DNA of 64,000 nucleotides from Triplophysa rosa (GCF_024868665.1 NC_079900.1:16151759-16215758), one strand, 5' to 3'. Positions 53,401 through 62,405 are shown, numbered from the stretch's first letter. Translations and numbers: made by a program. Notes: generated by a model not told the origin, from the letters alone.

Positions 53401-56400
53401 GAAGTGAAGTATTTCCATGGCACTGAGGAGCCTGCGGAAGTCCTCTCCATCACTTTTGCCAGCAATCTCACAGTCTCCACCCTAACAGCCAACAAAACTT
53501 TGCATAAGTAAGATAAATGAGCCATTTTTTGTTACAATAATCTAGAAAAGCACAGCCTCACCTGATTGAGGTAATAGTACGTCTCTGCCTCTTGAAGGTA
53601 AAAAGACTGCTTTTGTTGCGAAGGAAGACCTGCCAGCATCTCATAAAAAATGTGATAGTTTCTTTCATCTTTGGCCTGATAGAGAAAAATATGGAATTTA
53701 GATTAAGAATCTACATAGGCTACTCTAAAAGTCTACATTATTAGAGTAGTAAAGAATACCTGAAACACAATCCTGGACTTTTCAAGTAGATACTGTGAGG
53801 TTATGGCACCACTGATTACCCCTCTGTTTGGAGCAGAAAAATCAGACATGCATTAATATATAATTTGCAACTTAACCCATGCATGTACCAACAGTCATTT
53901 TAAGCAGGATGTTGATCTGTTATCCTCTTACAGTTGTAAGAGCACTCCAATGAAGTGCTTCCTCTTGCTGGGTGTATCAATATCACAGTAAAGGTATACG
54001 ATTATAAATTAACTTACTCTTCCATGAATATTTCCATGTATTTCCCAAATCGACTTGAGTTATCATTCCGCACAGTTTTGGCATTTCCAAATGACTCTAA
54101 AAGTGGAGTGGCTTCTAGAATCTGCAGATGAAAAGAACGAAAATAACAGTCGGACGAATATGGCAATTATTGGCTGTGAATTGTAAACTACACTATTCAA
54201 ACAGTGTAAAAACATGTCTGTTTAAAGGGATAGTTCACCCAAAAATGAAAATTGTCTTTATTTACTCTCCCTCATGTCTTTCCATACCGGCATGACTTTC
54301 TTTCTTCTGCAGAACACAAAAGAAGATATTTTGAAGAATGTTGGTAACCAAAAAACACTGGCCTCCATTGACTCCACAAAACCTGTTTTCTCAAAATATC
54401 TTCTTTTATCTTCCACAGAAAAAAAGAGTCATTATATATAGGTTTTGAACGACATGATGGTGAATAAATGATGACAGAGATATAAATGAGAGCAGAAACA
54501 CACACATAGATGTATTACAAAACACACAAAATACAATACCTCAATCTGTATGAGAGCATATAAAGCAAAGGACAGGTAAAAGCCAAATTACAAAATGTGC
54601 ATAAACAGTTCCTAAAGCAGAAGTTTGGCCGAGACTTCATGATGAACTCATACCTGCTGTGTGATGTTCTGTTTGTGATGTATTGCAGCTAAGTAGCGGA
54701 GAACCAGCTTTGTGGTCTCTGTTTTACCAGAGCCACTCTCGCCACTGAAAGACAAAGAGCACATTTAGACCACACCGTGACTGTAACCCCCTCAAGTACC
54801 TGTTTAACTCCTTAATTGCATCCTTAATAGGCACCGAATGCGACTTGGCATGCAAAGAAGCGACTCCTTGCGTTTTGCTTTGCACTTAAGTAATGAGCTA
54901 GGTGTGTGATCATCAGACAGAAGTGAAATCGAATGCTTGAGTGTGACTGCCTTTGAACACCCATGGGTGCATTTCACAGAGACATGATCTGCTGGTGCAA
55001 TCACGGCCTGGACATCAGTAGTCTTTCCTTACAGCTATCTTCGTCAGAGATAGGTTTAAAGTTTTCCAGATCACCAGCTGTGTAAAGTAGAACTGACACT
55101 GATGGATCTATTTGCTTCAAAGACTACTTAAGGTGAACAGATATATCTCTGATGTTTAAGTTCTGCCATTCCAGTTGTTATTTTGGTCCATTTAAGTTAT
55201 ATGTTTGCTTAAAGAATTTACCTTATGTGAGGTATGTGGATGTTCTCCTAAATAATTTCATTTGACCTTACCTAATAATAATGCACTGGTTTTCTTTGGC
55301 GTCCATCATTTTGGTGTAAGAGGCGTTCGCAATAGCAAATAGATGTCTGGAAAAATGTAGAAAAAAGTTAATCCTATTTAAATGAATGAATGAATGAATG
55401 AATGAATGAATGAATGAATGAATGAATGAATGCCTACGGTGGATTCTCTCCTAGCGCATGCCCTTTGTGTTGCAGAACCATGTCTGTGCCGTAGATGTTG
55501 AACATCTTGTAAGGGTTAACAGACACTAGGATACTTCCAATATAAGTCTAAAAAGAAGGACAAAGTACTTTTCATAATCTGTTTTCAAGTTTGAAATGTA
55601 TAAAAGCCAAAAGAAGAGCAGTGTACGAAAAATACAGAAAAGCAACCCTTTAATTTTACATAAGAATGTTTTCAGAACACAGGCATCAGCATTATTCCTG
55701 GACTTTGAAATCTACTTACGTATATCAAATTGTGCTCAAACCTTTTCTTCAAATTCAATAACACAGCACCTTCATGCAGCTCTCTAGAGAGATTTTTTAT
55801 GAAAATACAATTTCTTTAAAACATAATCATATTTCAGTGTAAGACGTATTAGAGATACTGTATAAGCTGATGTTATGCAGCATGAATATTTGTGGCTAAA
55901 TTAAGTATTTGTTTTCATTCTACACGGCAAACTATCATTTGCATATTCAAAGAATACTTACTCAAGCTGTGTCATGTCCTCAATCCCATCCTCCTCGGCA
56001 CATTCTCGGTACAACATTGTAGGCAGACTTCGAATCGAGTACATCTAAAAAGCATATTTTAGTACAAGATAAAGATCACAAACTGTATTTCACAAAACAT
56101 GATAAAGGCACTTTTAAAGGTCCAATGTGTATTTTTTAGGAGTTTCTATTGTCAGAAATGCAATATAATATACATAACTATGTCTTCAGAGGTGTATAAA
56201 GACCTTACATAATGAAGCGTTATGTTTTTATTACCTTAGAATGAGCTATTTCTGTCTACACACTGCAGGTCCCCTTGCATGGAATTCACCATGTTGTTTC
56301 TACAGTAGCCCTAAACGGACAAACTGCTCTACAGAGCGCGTTTCATAAATATGTTATCTCCTTCGGCAAATAATAGAAAACATGATATGTTTGTGCAGTG

Positions 56401-59400
56401 TCAGCCAGCATAGTCTTTTGAAGGGGGTGAGCAGTAAAGTGAGCCATTAGTTGCAATTCGCAACCTCACCACTAGATGCTGCTACATTTCATACACTGGA
56501 CCTTTAACTCTATAGTTACTTTAAAATGAATGATAGCTGTGTTGCGATATAGCTGGTATGACAGATGTATTTTGGTGCACAGTGGCGAGTGATTTTGTCT
56601 TAAATTTGATAAGTTCTTTTCTATTTCAAAATGATTTTTAGGTACCAAAGTCATCCAGGGTCAATATTGTTTAATATCTAGTTAATATCCCACTTTTATC
56701 TTTTCCTTTCTAACTCAACATTTTTCTATAAAGCTTTAGCTCATTGTTTTAAACCTCAGTCTTGATGTTTCTAATTTACTGCTTAAATCATACTAATACT
56801 ATTGTCATATGGTTAAAGATATCACATGATCTACTAAGGAAACAAAATAAACATACATTTATGATTTTGACAAGCAAATATTGTCGTCAGGGACAGTCTA
56901 TATTGCAATAAAAATAACAACTGTATTGTCCTTTATAACGTAACTATATACCAGATAAGTTACCTTGTCATACCAGTTTCCTTGAGGTTCACCTTCCCTA
57001 TCTGGTACCCATGCAGGCTCTGTGCTACCTATCTCCTGGCCAGGAAGCACCGGGATGACAAAATTCTCCAGTTCTTCATCCCTATACATGGACCATTTTG
57101 TGAGGTTCTGAACAGTATGATGAGGGAGGACTCTTTCTGAAGACCAGACATCATCGGGCTGATGAGGATCTATTATTTGATTTTGAGCCCAGTGTTCACC
57201 AGATTGACCATGAACCTGTGGGGTCACCACTGCATACCTTGGGTCATCTGGAGATTGCCCCAATGCTGCCGGCAGCTTGTAGGAGGCCTTGCGTAAGTTA
57301 GCGTTCATCAAGGCATTTCCCAGAAAGGGTGATGTGGCTGCTTGACTTTGAACTGGTTTACCTCTCGTCATGATTGACCCGTCAGGCAGTCTGTAAGAAG
57401 CCTTACGAAGATTCTGATTTTGAAGGGCGTTGGACAACATTGAAGGGGGAGTTTGCTCTTGTTTTGGATTTCTAAACAGCCCAGAGGTATTAGGTAAGCG
57501 ATAGTTGGCTTTACCAACATTTTGTAATGCACTTGACAAGTGAGAGGAAATTGTTTGCTCTGGTTCTGGTTCAGAGCTCTTAGTCAAAATGGTTCCATCT
57601 GGAAGTTTGTAGGAAGCCTTACGAAGACTGGGATTCTGAAGAGCATTTGAAAGAAGTGAAGTGGATTGCTGTTCTGGCTGCTGGTTTCGGGAAAAAAGCG
57701 AACTATCGGGCAGTTTATACGATGCGTTACGTAGATTGACATTCTGTAGAGCACTTCCCAAGTACAGTGAGGATTTTGCTGTGTCAGCTTTTTGCTCAGT
57801 GCTATTAGACATAAGCGTTCCATCAGGAAGCCTGTAATTAGCTTTTCGAAGGTTTTGATTCTGAAGAGCATTGGACAACATTGAAGATGGAGCTGGTTGC
57901 ATTGGCTCATTACGTGATATTATGGTACCATCTGGGAGCCTATAGGTAGCTTTTCGTAGATTTGGATTTTGCAATGCATTTGACAGGACCGATGTTGTAT
58001 TTTCCTGTTTTTGTCCTCCTAAATTCCTCGATATTATTGATCCATCGGGAAGACGAAAAGAAGCACCTTGAAGGCTCGGATTCTTTAATGCATTTGACAA
58101 AGGGGAGGAATGTACTTGTGCTTGCTGGAAAGGTGTTGGACTTCTACTTAGTGGAGAGGTGTATGATGCATTCCTTAAGTTTGGATTCTTAAGTGCATTT
58201 GATAACAGTCCTGTTTGTTGATCAGGCTGTGACATTGTCGGGGCATATAAAGATGTATTCCTCTGAAGAGGTGAGATGTATGAGGCACCACGTAATTGAG
58301 GATTTTGTAGAGCATTACTTAACACTGAAGAAGATTGTAAGATGTTCTGTGGTCCCTGCTGAGCAACCGGTGTTGGAAGTAAAGGAGATGTGTTTCTTTG
58401 CAGTGGGGAGGTAAAAGAGGCATTACGTAGGTAAGGGTTTTGCAATGCATTAGAGAGTGGAGAAGAGCTCTGACTAATTACCTGAACTTCTTGAGGTGCC
58501 ACTACAGAATGGGGAGAAGTAGGCCTTTGCAAAGGGGAGCGATAATTGGCATTCCGTAGCAGTGGATTTTGTAATGCATTTGTTAAGGCTGGAGAAGAGC
58601 TCAGAGATACACTTTGGTAAACCTGAGGCACTGGAGACATAAACGTTGGAAGAGGTGAACTTAAGACAGCACCACCAAGATTTGGGTTCTGCAAAGCATT
58701 TGTTAATAGAGGTGATGGACTTTGTTGAACCGTATGGGCAAACTGTGTTATTTCTTGAGGCTGAGGAGTACCATTAGGTGGAAATGGTGATCTAAGTGAG
58801 GCACGATTAATTATTTGATTATGCAGAGCATTTCTCTGAAGAGTAGATGAGAGGTTTGGTGATGTTGAGCGTATAGATATTGGTGAACCAGCTCTCACTG
58901 AAAGTTGAGGTGATGGACATGGTGTTGGTACATGTCTTATAGACAGTTGTGGTGAAGGCATTCCAGGTTGCTTTATTGGAACTTGTTGATGAAAAGGTGG
59001 TTGAGCACTCATAACAACGGGGTGACTTTGCCCTCTTATTGACTGCCTGAGAGGTACAGGACTTATTGGTACTCTCACAACAGGACGTCCTCTCCCAACA
59101 GGTCTATGAAAACCCCTCTGGGGGTTTGGTGTTCCAGGTGGAAAAAATCTCTTTGAGTCTTGAAAACCTGTTGGTCTTGAACCCTGTCTTGCCAACATTG
59201 GGGAAGATCTAGCACTCTGATTCAAAGCTCCTGAGCCCATGGAGGCATTATGGACAGAAGATCTAAATGGAGCAACATTTTGCATTTGAGGGGTACCATG
59301 ACGACATTTTCTTTGCAAAATTGGATTAACAGGTGATGGCTTTACTGTTCCCATTGGCACTTTGTTGCCTCCAAGTCCTCTGAATCTACGTGTGGAGGAA

Positions 59401-62400
59401 CGAGATGGAAGAAGTTGTGGCTCATGTTGAATTCTGCCAGAATATACTGATGCTGATGGGGACAGAGGACGTTGGGACCTAGAAGCATGGGGAGATATTG
59501 GTCTTGGAGATGCAGGTCTTTGGATGGGAGATGTGACTCTGCGGGGTGAATATGAAGAACTTTCCTCTGGAAACTGATGGCCTGTTGTTGGAGAAAGTGA
59601 GGGTCTCCTTCTCCTTAGAGAGGGTTGTGGTGAAAGAGAACCTTTCCTTATAGATCTTGAGGACATGAAAGACTCTTGATTGCCTCTACCAATTGGCCTA
59701 AACCTAGATTTTATTGAAGGGGCAGGGCTAGTTTGAACATTTTGCCTTATGGCTGGTCTAGGAGAAGATGGAGGACTTCGCCTTCTCATTGAGCCCCGTG
59801 GAGACATTGGAGGACTTTCTCTTCCATTAACAAGAGGAGAACCGAAAGGCTTTCTTTGAGGTGTTGGAGATTTTCCCCTTAAAGAAGTCAAGGGTGATGG
59901 TACTTGCCTAGATGGTTGTGGAGAAGAGGGTGGGCTAAATTTTCTCCTTTGCATGGGAGAAAATTGTCTTTGTGCATTATTGTTGTATGATGGTGGGCCA
60001 AACTTTCTAGACTGCCTTGGCGAGAACCTTGGACCCATTTCCTCATATACCTCATGTCTTTGGCGAAGTACAGGGCTGCGTTGACCAGGTAAAAAATTGT
60101 TTTGTCTTAAGGAAAGCTGTGGTGAAGGTAGATGATTTAAATGTCTCAGTGTTGTTGGTTGGACAGTTTCTTGTGGAAAATCAAGCCTCTGAAACATAGG
60201 ATCTGCATAGACTAAATGGGGGGTTACTGAATCGCTAAAAGTGGGATCGAATCTCCTTACAGACAGAATAGGAGATGCTGGTGTTGAGAGCGGTATGGGT
60301 CCCACAGGTCCAAAAGAATGTCTGCTTGGGACAGGTGACACTTGTATTGGAGATGGAAAGGGTCTTGCTTGGAGAATAGGGGAGGTTGGTATTTGACGTG
60401 ATCGACTTAAAATGGGACTGCTTGGTGGTACAATAGGTGATGGTGTTTGCTGGATAAACATGGGTGTTTGATACAATGACGTCTGCACAGCTTCCTGTTG
60501 CTGTGGGGTGTATAAAGGAAACCCCACAGGTAAAGAAAAATGCTGGTTGTCAAGCTGGTCTGAAAACATCTCAAGATCATTTCTGGGGATCTGAGGCATT
60601 GGGTTTGCAATTTCAAGTTTTTCTTTTCCAAACATTTTAACTTGTGGTCTTGGGAACCTAAACGACTCTTCGGTCATTATTCCATCTGTTGGTGTGTGTA
60701 CGAATTCATTGCCGTACATTTCTGCGGTGGTTACCATACTTGGTTCGGTTGGTTCCATGACATTCTCTACCGTGTACATAAATGGCTGGTTAGCAACCAA
60801 CTGAGGGTCAAGGTAAAATGCAGTCGGATCTCCACTGTAGCCATACTGGTTTTGATGGTATACACTTGGATAACCTGAATACATGTAGGCATCTGAAACA
60901 CCTTCATAGTGGTTATAATAATTTTGCTGATCACCATAATACTCTAACTGTTCTGGATAATATCCATAGTCATAGTATTCTCCATCATTCCCAATGTAGC
61001 CAAAATCATCTTCCATAGCAAAACCCATTTCATCATAGTATTCCATACCATCATCAGGGTACCCATATTCATCCATTCTCTGGTGCCTGTAATCAAAGTC
61101 CATTCTATCATCATAGTACCCATATGGTTGCCTTCCATCATACTCATCATAATAGTCCTCCTCATAATAGTCGTATTCATCCTCATACATGGGATCATAA
61201 TATTCATTCTCCTCATCATATAAGCCATATTCATCTTCAGGATAATCATAAAACTCCTGGTCTTCTTCAAAGTAGTCGTACTGATGTGGTCCTCTGAAAC
61301 GCTCTTGGCTGTCCTGATTCCTGCCCCTATATCGCCCACTAGGGTTATTTCTGCTAAAACTGTTTTGAGCATAATCGTCTTCCTCATAACTAAACTCACC
61401 CTCATCATATTCATATCCTCCATTCTGATAGCCATGATCTTGGTTTATGCTCGACCTGCCATAACGAACAGAGCGGCTCAATTTTCTAGATGTTTTGGAT
61501 ATGAATTTATTAGTTAGCCAATTAGCTGCTCCTGATATTTTCCCCAGAGCCCATCCCTTACTTTTGAATTTCTCAACTCCTGTTTTCTTTTTACTGAAGA
61601 AGCCTTTAAATTTGCCTCCAAGCCCTGACGTTGCCGCTGCAGTTTTATTTGCCTTCCCACCAATATTGAGCAATAAAAGCGATTTTCCACCCTCTTCCTT
61701 TTTACCTTTCTCCGCATCTGGTTTTGACTTCCCAAAGCCTGAGAACAACTTTGATGTACTTTGCAATGCCTTCGGCATCATACTTTTCTTTTTCTTGCTG
61801 CCCGATAATCCCAGGAAGAGCCTAGACGTGCTTTTTAACCCTCTTTTTGATTGTTTGGGAGCTTGCTTTTGACCATTTTTCTGACCCTGAAGGGAGAAAC
61901 CCTTCATAACTGAAGAGGCTCCTTTCAGATTGATTTCCTTCATTTTACCTAGCTGAATTTGTGGTTTCTTTTGCTCAGGTTTGAATCCTGAAACAGCTTT
62001 GGATGCAGCCTTAATGTTAGCATGCTTACCAGTTTTTGGATCAGCAGCTGGTTTACCTGCGGTTTTCATTGCCATTGCTTTAGATGCTCCCTTCAGAGCA
62101 GCTTTTCCTTTCCCCCGTTTACCCCCATCATCCTCACTCTGTACATCCTCTTCATCCAGCGCCTCGCTGTCATCGACCTCGCTCTTCTCCGCCTCGGAGG
62201 CTTCCTCAGATTCACTTGGAACTGCTTGCTTGCCTTTTCCCTTTCCTTTCTTCGGATCTTCTTTCCCTTTGCCTTTAGCAGGCTCTTTACCTCCTTTCCC
62301 TGCTTTCTTATCATCTTTCCCACCCTTTGTTTCTTCTTTTGTCTCCGGTGCCTTTCCTTTGTCACCTTTCTTTGGTGCAGCTTTATCTCCTTTCTTTGGT

Positions 62401-62405
62401 GGCAT
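27001..62405 (-). CDS. myo15a: myo15a, unconventional myosin XVa (complete coding region, 65 coding exons)
   Basis: Myosin XVa is the barbed-end actin motor that carries whirlin and EPS8 to stereocilia tips. Loss causes deafness DFNB3 in humans and the shaker-2 phenotype in mice. From the ATG at 62405 to the TAG at 27001-27003 I placed exons 2-66, numbered as in human. They sum to 12612 nt with no phase conflict, giving 4203 residues against 3530 in human. The excess is mostly in exon 2. Order: N-terminal extension (1-1814), motor (about 1815-2494), IQ neck (to about 2581), MyTH4 plus partial FERM (to about 2929), linker (to about 3312), FERM-like lobes, SH3, MyTH4, FERM, C-terminal ITLL. Exon 1 (non-coding in human) was not found. 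Teleosts carry duplicates of this gene, and which one this is cannot be decided here. Confidence 0.96.
27482..27908. repeat. inverted-repeat element in a myo15a intron
   Basis: Left end TGTGACCCTGGATCACAAAA then CCAGTCTTA. The right end is the inverse, TAAGACTGGTTTTGTTGTCACA. Resembles a widespread fish interspersed repeat. Lies between exons 64 and 65. Confidence 0.7.
28647..28700. repeat. MITE fragment with A-rich tract
   Basis: AAAGAAACAGTTCACCCC is one end of the window's abundant MITE; the other end is missing. A second A-rich run follows at 28755-28785. Confidence 0.5.
29496..31389 (-). CDS. myo15a: myo15a exons 52-58: second MyTH4
   Basis: Exons 31247-31389, 31068-31140, 30878-30950, 30706-30779, 29914-29996, 29702-29832 and 29496-29590. 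[90 protein letters not shown] and [13 protein letters not shown] form MyTH4-2. It packs against the C-terminal FERM. Confidence 0.95.
30041..30465. mobile_element. cyprinid MITE, copy 6 (myo15a intron)
   Basis: TAAAGGGACAGTTCACCCCC at the left and TTTTCATTTTGGGGTAAACT at the right. Its edge is 45 bp upstream (transcript sense) of the exon 56 acceptor. Confidence 0.82.
31475..32241 (-). CDS. myo15a: myo15a exons 49-51: SH3 domain
   Basis: Exons 32130-32241, 31905-31979 and 31475-31680. SYVVAV-like [60 protein letters not shown] and [11 protein letters not shown] form an SH3 fold. After it comes an Ala-rich stretch ([18 protein letters not shown]), which human shares as AAAVAAAVASAAAAQE. The donor after exon 50 must be GTGGGT at 31904-31903 to keep phase with exon 51. 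Confidence 0.94.
32323..34385 (-). CDS. myo15a: myo15a exons 43-48: FERM F2/F3-like lobes
   Basis: Exons 34270-34385, 34118-34177, 33931-34006, 33624-33739, 32565-32683 and 32323-32464. [69 protein letters not shown] and ADILFVT-like [16 protein letters not shown] track human residue by residue. Exon 45 (33931-34006) can only be joined in frame through a GC donor at 33930-33929, restoring SLFAEHN where human has ALFAQNQ. Confidence 0.93.
32842..33210. repeat. interspersed repeat, family B, copy 1
   Basis: Shares long blocks with 56114-56507: ACATAACTATGTCTTCAGAG, GAATTCACCATGTTGTTTCT and AGTAGCCCTAAACGGACAAA. Ends CAAAGGTCC...ACCTTTAA. Lies in a myo15a intron. Confidence 0.8.
34506..39818 (-). 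CDS. myo15a: myo15a exons 33-42: proline-rich tail linker
   Basis: Exons 39712-39818, 39419-39507, 38645-38768, 37848-38048, 37638-37702, 37397-37507, 37150-37222, 36925-37063, 36726-36816 and 34506-34656. The linker is conserved with human at islands only: [31 protein letters not shown] plus [33 protein letters not shown] and [19 protein letters not shown]. Exon 36 codes a Met/Pro/Ala-rich stretch ([20 protein letters not shown]) not remembered from human. Exons 35, 36 and 42 are the least certain individually, but splice sites and phases fit. Confidence 0.88.
35208..35445. mobile_element. MITE with GCCCGGTTTCACAGACA termini
   Basis: Left GTGAGCCCGGTTTCACAGAC, right GTCTGTGAAACCGGGCCAC, 238 bp, bordered by TA on both sides. 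Lies in the intron between exons 41 and 42. Confidence 0.75.
35541..35797. mobile_element. MITE with GGTAACACTTTAGTATGGGG termini
   Basis: The left end GGTAACACTTTAGTATGGGG is exactly inverted at the right end, 257 bp. A partial extra copy of the terminus (GGTAACACTTT) lies just outside at 35529. Confidence 0.75.
36146..36610. mobile_element. non-autonomous hAT element, 465 bp
   Basis: CAGTGTTGGG...CCCAACACTG with the perfect 8-bp duplication GCTAAAAG (36138-36145, 36611-36618). The sub-terminal TAATTACTAGTTACTAATTA blocks are inverted between ends. Lies in the intron upstream of exon 41's neighbour, 108 bp from exon 41. Confidence 0.92.
38184..38312. mobile_element. small hAT-like element
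   Basis: CAGGGTTCCCACA at the left and TGTGAGAACCCTG at the right, 129 bp, between exons 35 and 36. The target duplication is unclear. Confidence 0.5.
40650..43620 (-). CDS. myo15a: myo15a exons 27-32: first MyTH4 and partial FERM
   Basis: Exons 43490-43620, 43265-43360, 42942-43177, 42684-42862, 41183-41255 and 40650-40841. [70 protein letters not shown] and [16 protein letters not shown] form MyTH4-1. [39 protein letters not shown] and [10 protein letters not shown] form an F1-like ubiquitin-fold lobe. The MyTH4-FERM unit binds cargo and whirlin partners at stereocilia tips. Confidence 0.94.
41837..42655. mobile_element. Harbinger-like non-autonomous element, 819 bp
   Basis: GGGCCCTATTTTCACGATCT at the left and GTGTACAATAGGGCCC at the right. 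GC-rich sub-terminal stretches contain many GCGC and GGCGCA words, unlike the AT-rich flanks. No long ORF. The element begins 28 bp inside the intron after exon 30. Confidence 0.75.
43700..45295 (-). CDS. myo15a: myo15a exons 23-26: IQ neck
   Basis: Exons 45120-45295, 44955-45039, 44462-44515 and 43700-43781. IQ-like light-chain sites are [33 protein letters not shown] and [17 protein letters not shown]. They are followed by the charged stretch [15 protein letters not shown] and then [18 protein letters not shown]. These act as the lever arm that binds calmodulin-type light chains. A foldback MITE begins 21 bp past the exon 24 end. Confidence 0.93.
43860..44280. other. myo15a intron 25 sequence, nothing recognised
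   Basis: No exon, element terminus or strong inverted repeat was seen between exons 25 and 26. Confidence 0.5.
44588..44934. mobile_element. foldback MITE with long terminal inverted repeats
   Basis: TTAGGGCTGTCAAACGATTA at the left and its inverse TTAATCTTTTGACAGCCCTAA at the right. Inner arms ATCCAGAATAAAAGTTTGTG / CACAAACTTTTATTCTGGAT also mirror. 347 bp. Ends 21 bp from exon 24. Confidence 0.85.
45390..48561 (-). CDS. myo15a: myo15a exons 13-22: C-terminal half of the motor and converter
   Basis: Exons 48503-48561, 47056-47179, 46883-46978, 46678-46809, 46438-46563, 46281-46358, 46050-46204, 45842-45887, 45622-45746 and 45390-45507. Switch II DIYGFE closes exon 14. The relay [53 protein letters not shown] (actin interface), [19 protein letters not shown] (SH1 region) and the converter [10 protein letters not shown] all follow the human order. 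Every junction is in phase. A 4.5-kb intron full of repeats separates this block from exon 12. Confidence 0.95.
47600..48000. other. myo15a intron 13 sequence, nothing recognised
   Basis: AT-rich, with no coding segment. A direct pair of CAAATTCA words and AACACA runs are the only repeats. Confidence 0.4.
48023..48340. mobile_element. cyprinid MITE, copy 7
   Basis: TTAAATGGATACTTCACCC at the left and TGGGTGAAGTATCCCTTTAA at the right, between exons 13 and 14. Confidence 0.83.
49905..50391. mobile_element. TIR element filled with alternating palindromes
   Basis: Terminal inverted repeats of about 58 bp with three mismatches (TGGCAGGCCGAATT / TGGCAAGCCGAATT, then TTGTCCCCAGCGTTACTCG) flanked by TA (49903-49904, 50392-50393). 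The interior is eight imperfect units of about 40-60 bp. Each carries a TTACTAGTAA-type palindrome, and most carry AGAGCTCT as well. No coding capacity. Lies in the 4.5-kb intron between exons 12 and 13. Confidence 0.85.
50560..50880. repeat. GC-rich repeat-like segment before the LINE
   Basis: A GC-rich block including GTGGCCGGAAGTCATTCATT, similar in style to fish DNA-transposon remnants and unlike the surrounding intron. No termini defined. Confidence 0.3.
51037..51462 (+). pseudogene. LINE endonuclease fragment
   Basis: Reading from about 51048: [18 protein letters not shown], then [34 protein letters not shown] and [11 protein letters not shown], ending in a stop at the deletion junction near 51462. 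TETWL and RGGGLCFY are typical of LINE apurinic endonucleases. Not functional alone. Confidence 0.8.
51453..52302 (+). pseudogene. LINE reverse transcriptase 3' part, frameshifted
   Basis: [16 protein letters not shown] and [20 protein letters not shown] lie in one frame. The catalytic [11 protein letters not shown] box and the downstream thumb region ([48 protein letters not shown]) follow in the next frame. One frameshift therefore lies near 51600. Ends in a stop at 52302. Confidence 0.85.
53092..56044 (-). CDS. myo15a: myo15a exons 3-12: N-terminal half of the motor
   Basis: Exons 55962-56044, 55720-55783, 55438-55547, 55272-55346, 54654-54744, 54018-54121, 53760-53823, 53562-53675, 53320-53481 and 53092-53205. 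They encode the SH3-less motor start [10 protein letters not shown], then [16 protein letters not shown]. The P-loop [12 protein letters not shown] is at the 5' end of exon 7, formed across the exon 6/7 junction. Switch I is [14 protein letters not shown] (exon 8). [31 protein letters not shown] and the upper 50-kDa region follow. All catalytic motifs are intact. Exon 3 begins exactly with ATG, which suits an exon-2-skipping isoform. Confidence 0.95.
54221..54480. mobile_element. cyprinid MITE, copy 8
   Basis: TTTAAAGGGATAGTTCACCC at the left. The right end has decayed (GGTGAATAAATGATGACAGAG). Between exons 7 and 8. Confidence 0.75.
54745..55271. other. myo15a intron 6, nothing recognised
   Basis: No element terminus or coding segment recognised in the 527 bp between exons 6 and 7. 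Confidence 0.5.
55381..55432. repeat. (AATG)13 microsatellite at a splice donor
   Basis: Thirteen perfect AATG units on the plus strand. In transcript sense the (CATT)n run begins 5 bp after the start of the intron following exon 5. Confidence 0.95.
56114..56507. repeat. interspersed repeat, family B, copy 2
   Basis: Same orientation and core blocks as 32842-33210, with ends TTAAAGGTCCAATGTGT and CACTGGACCTTTAA forming a short inverted pair. Between exons 2 and 3. Confidence 0.82.

Noticed and set aside
60944..61435. A 163-codon Met-rich minus-strand frame inside exon 2
   Set aside because: It is the +1 shadow of the Tyr/Asp/Glu codons of the true frame; the true frame is continuous and contains conserved motifs.
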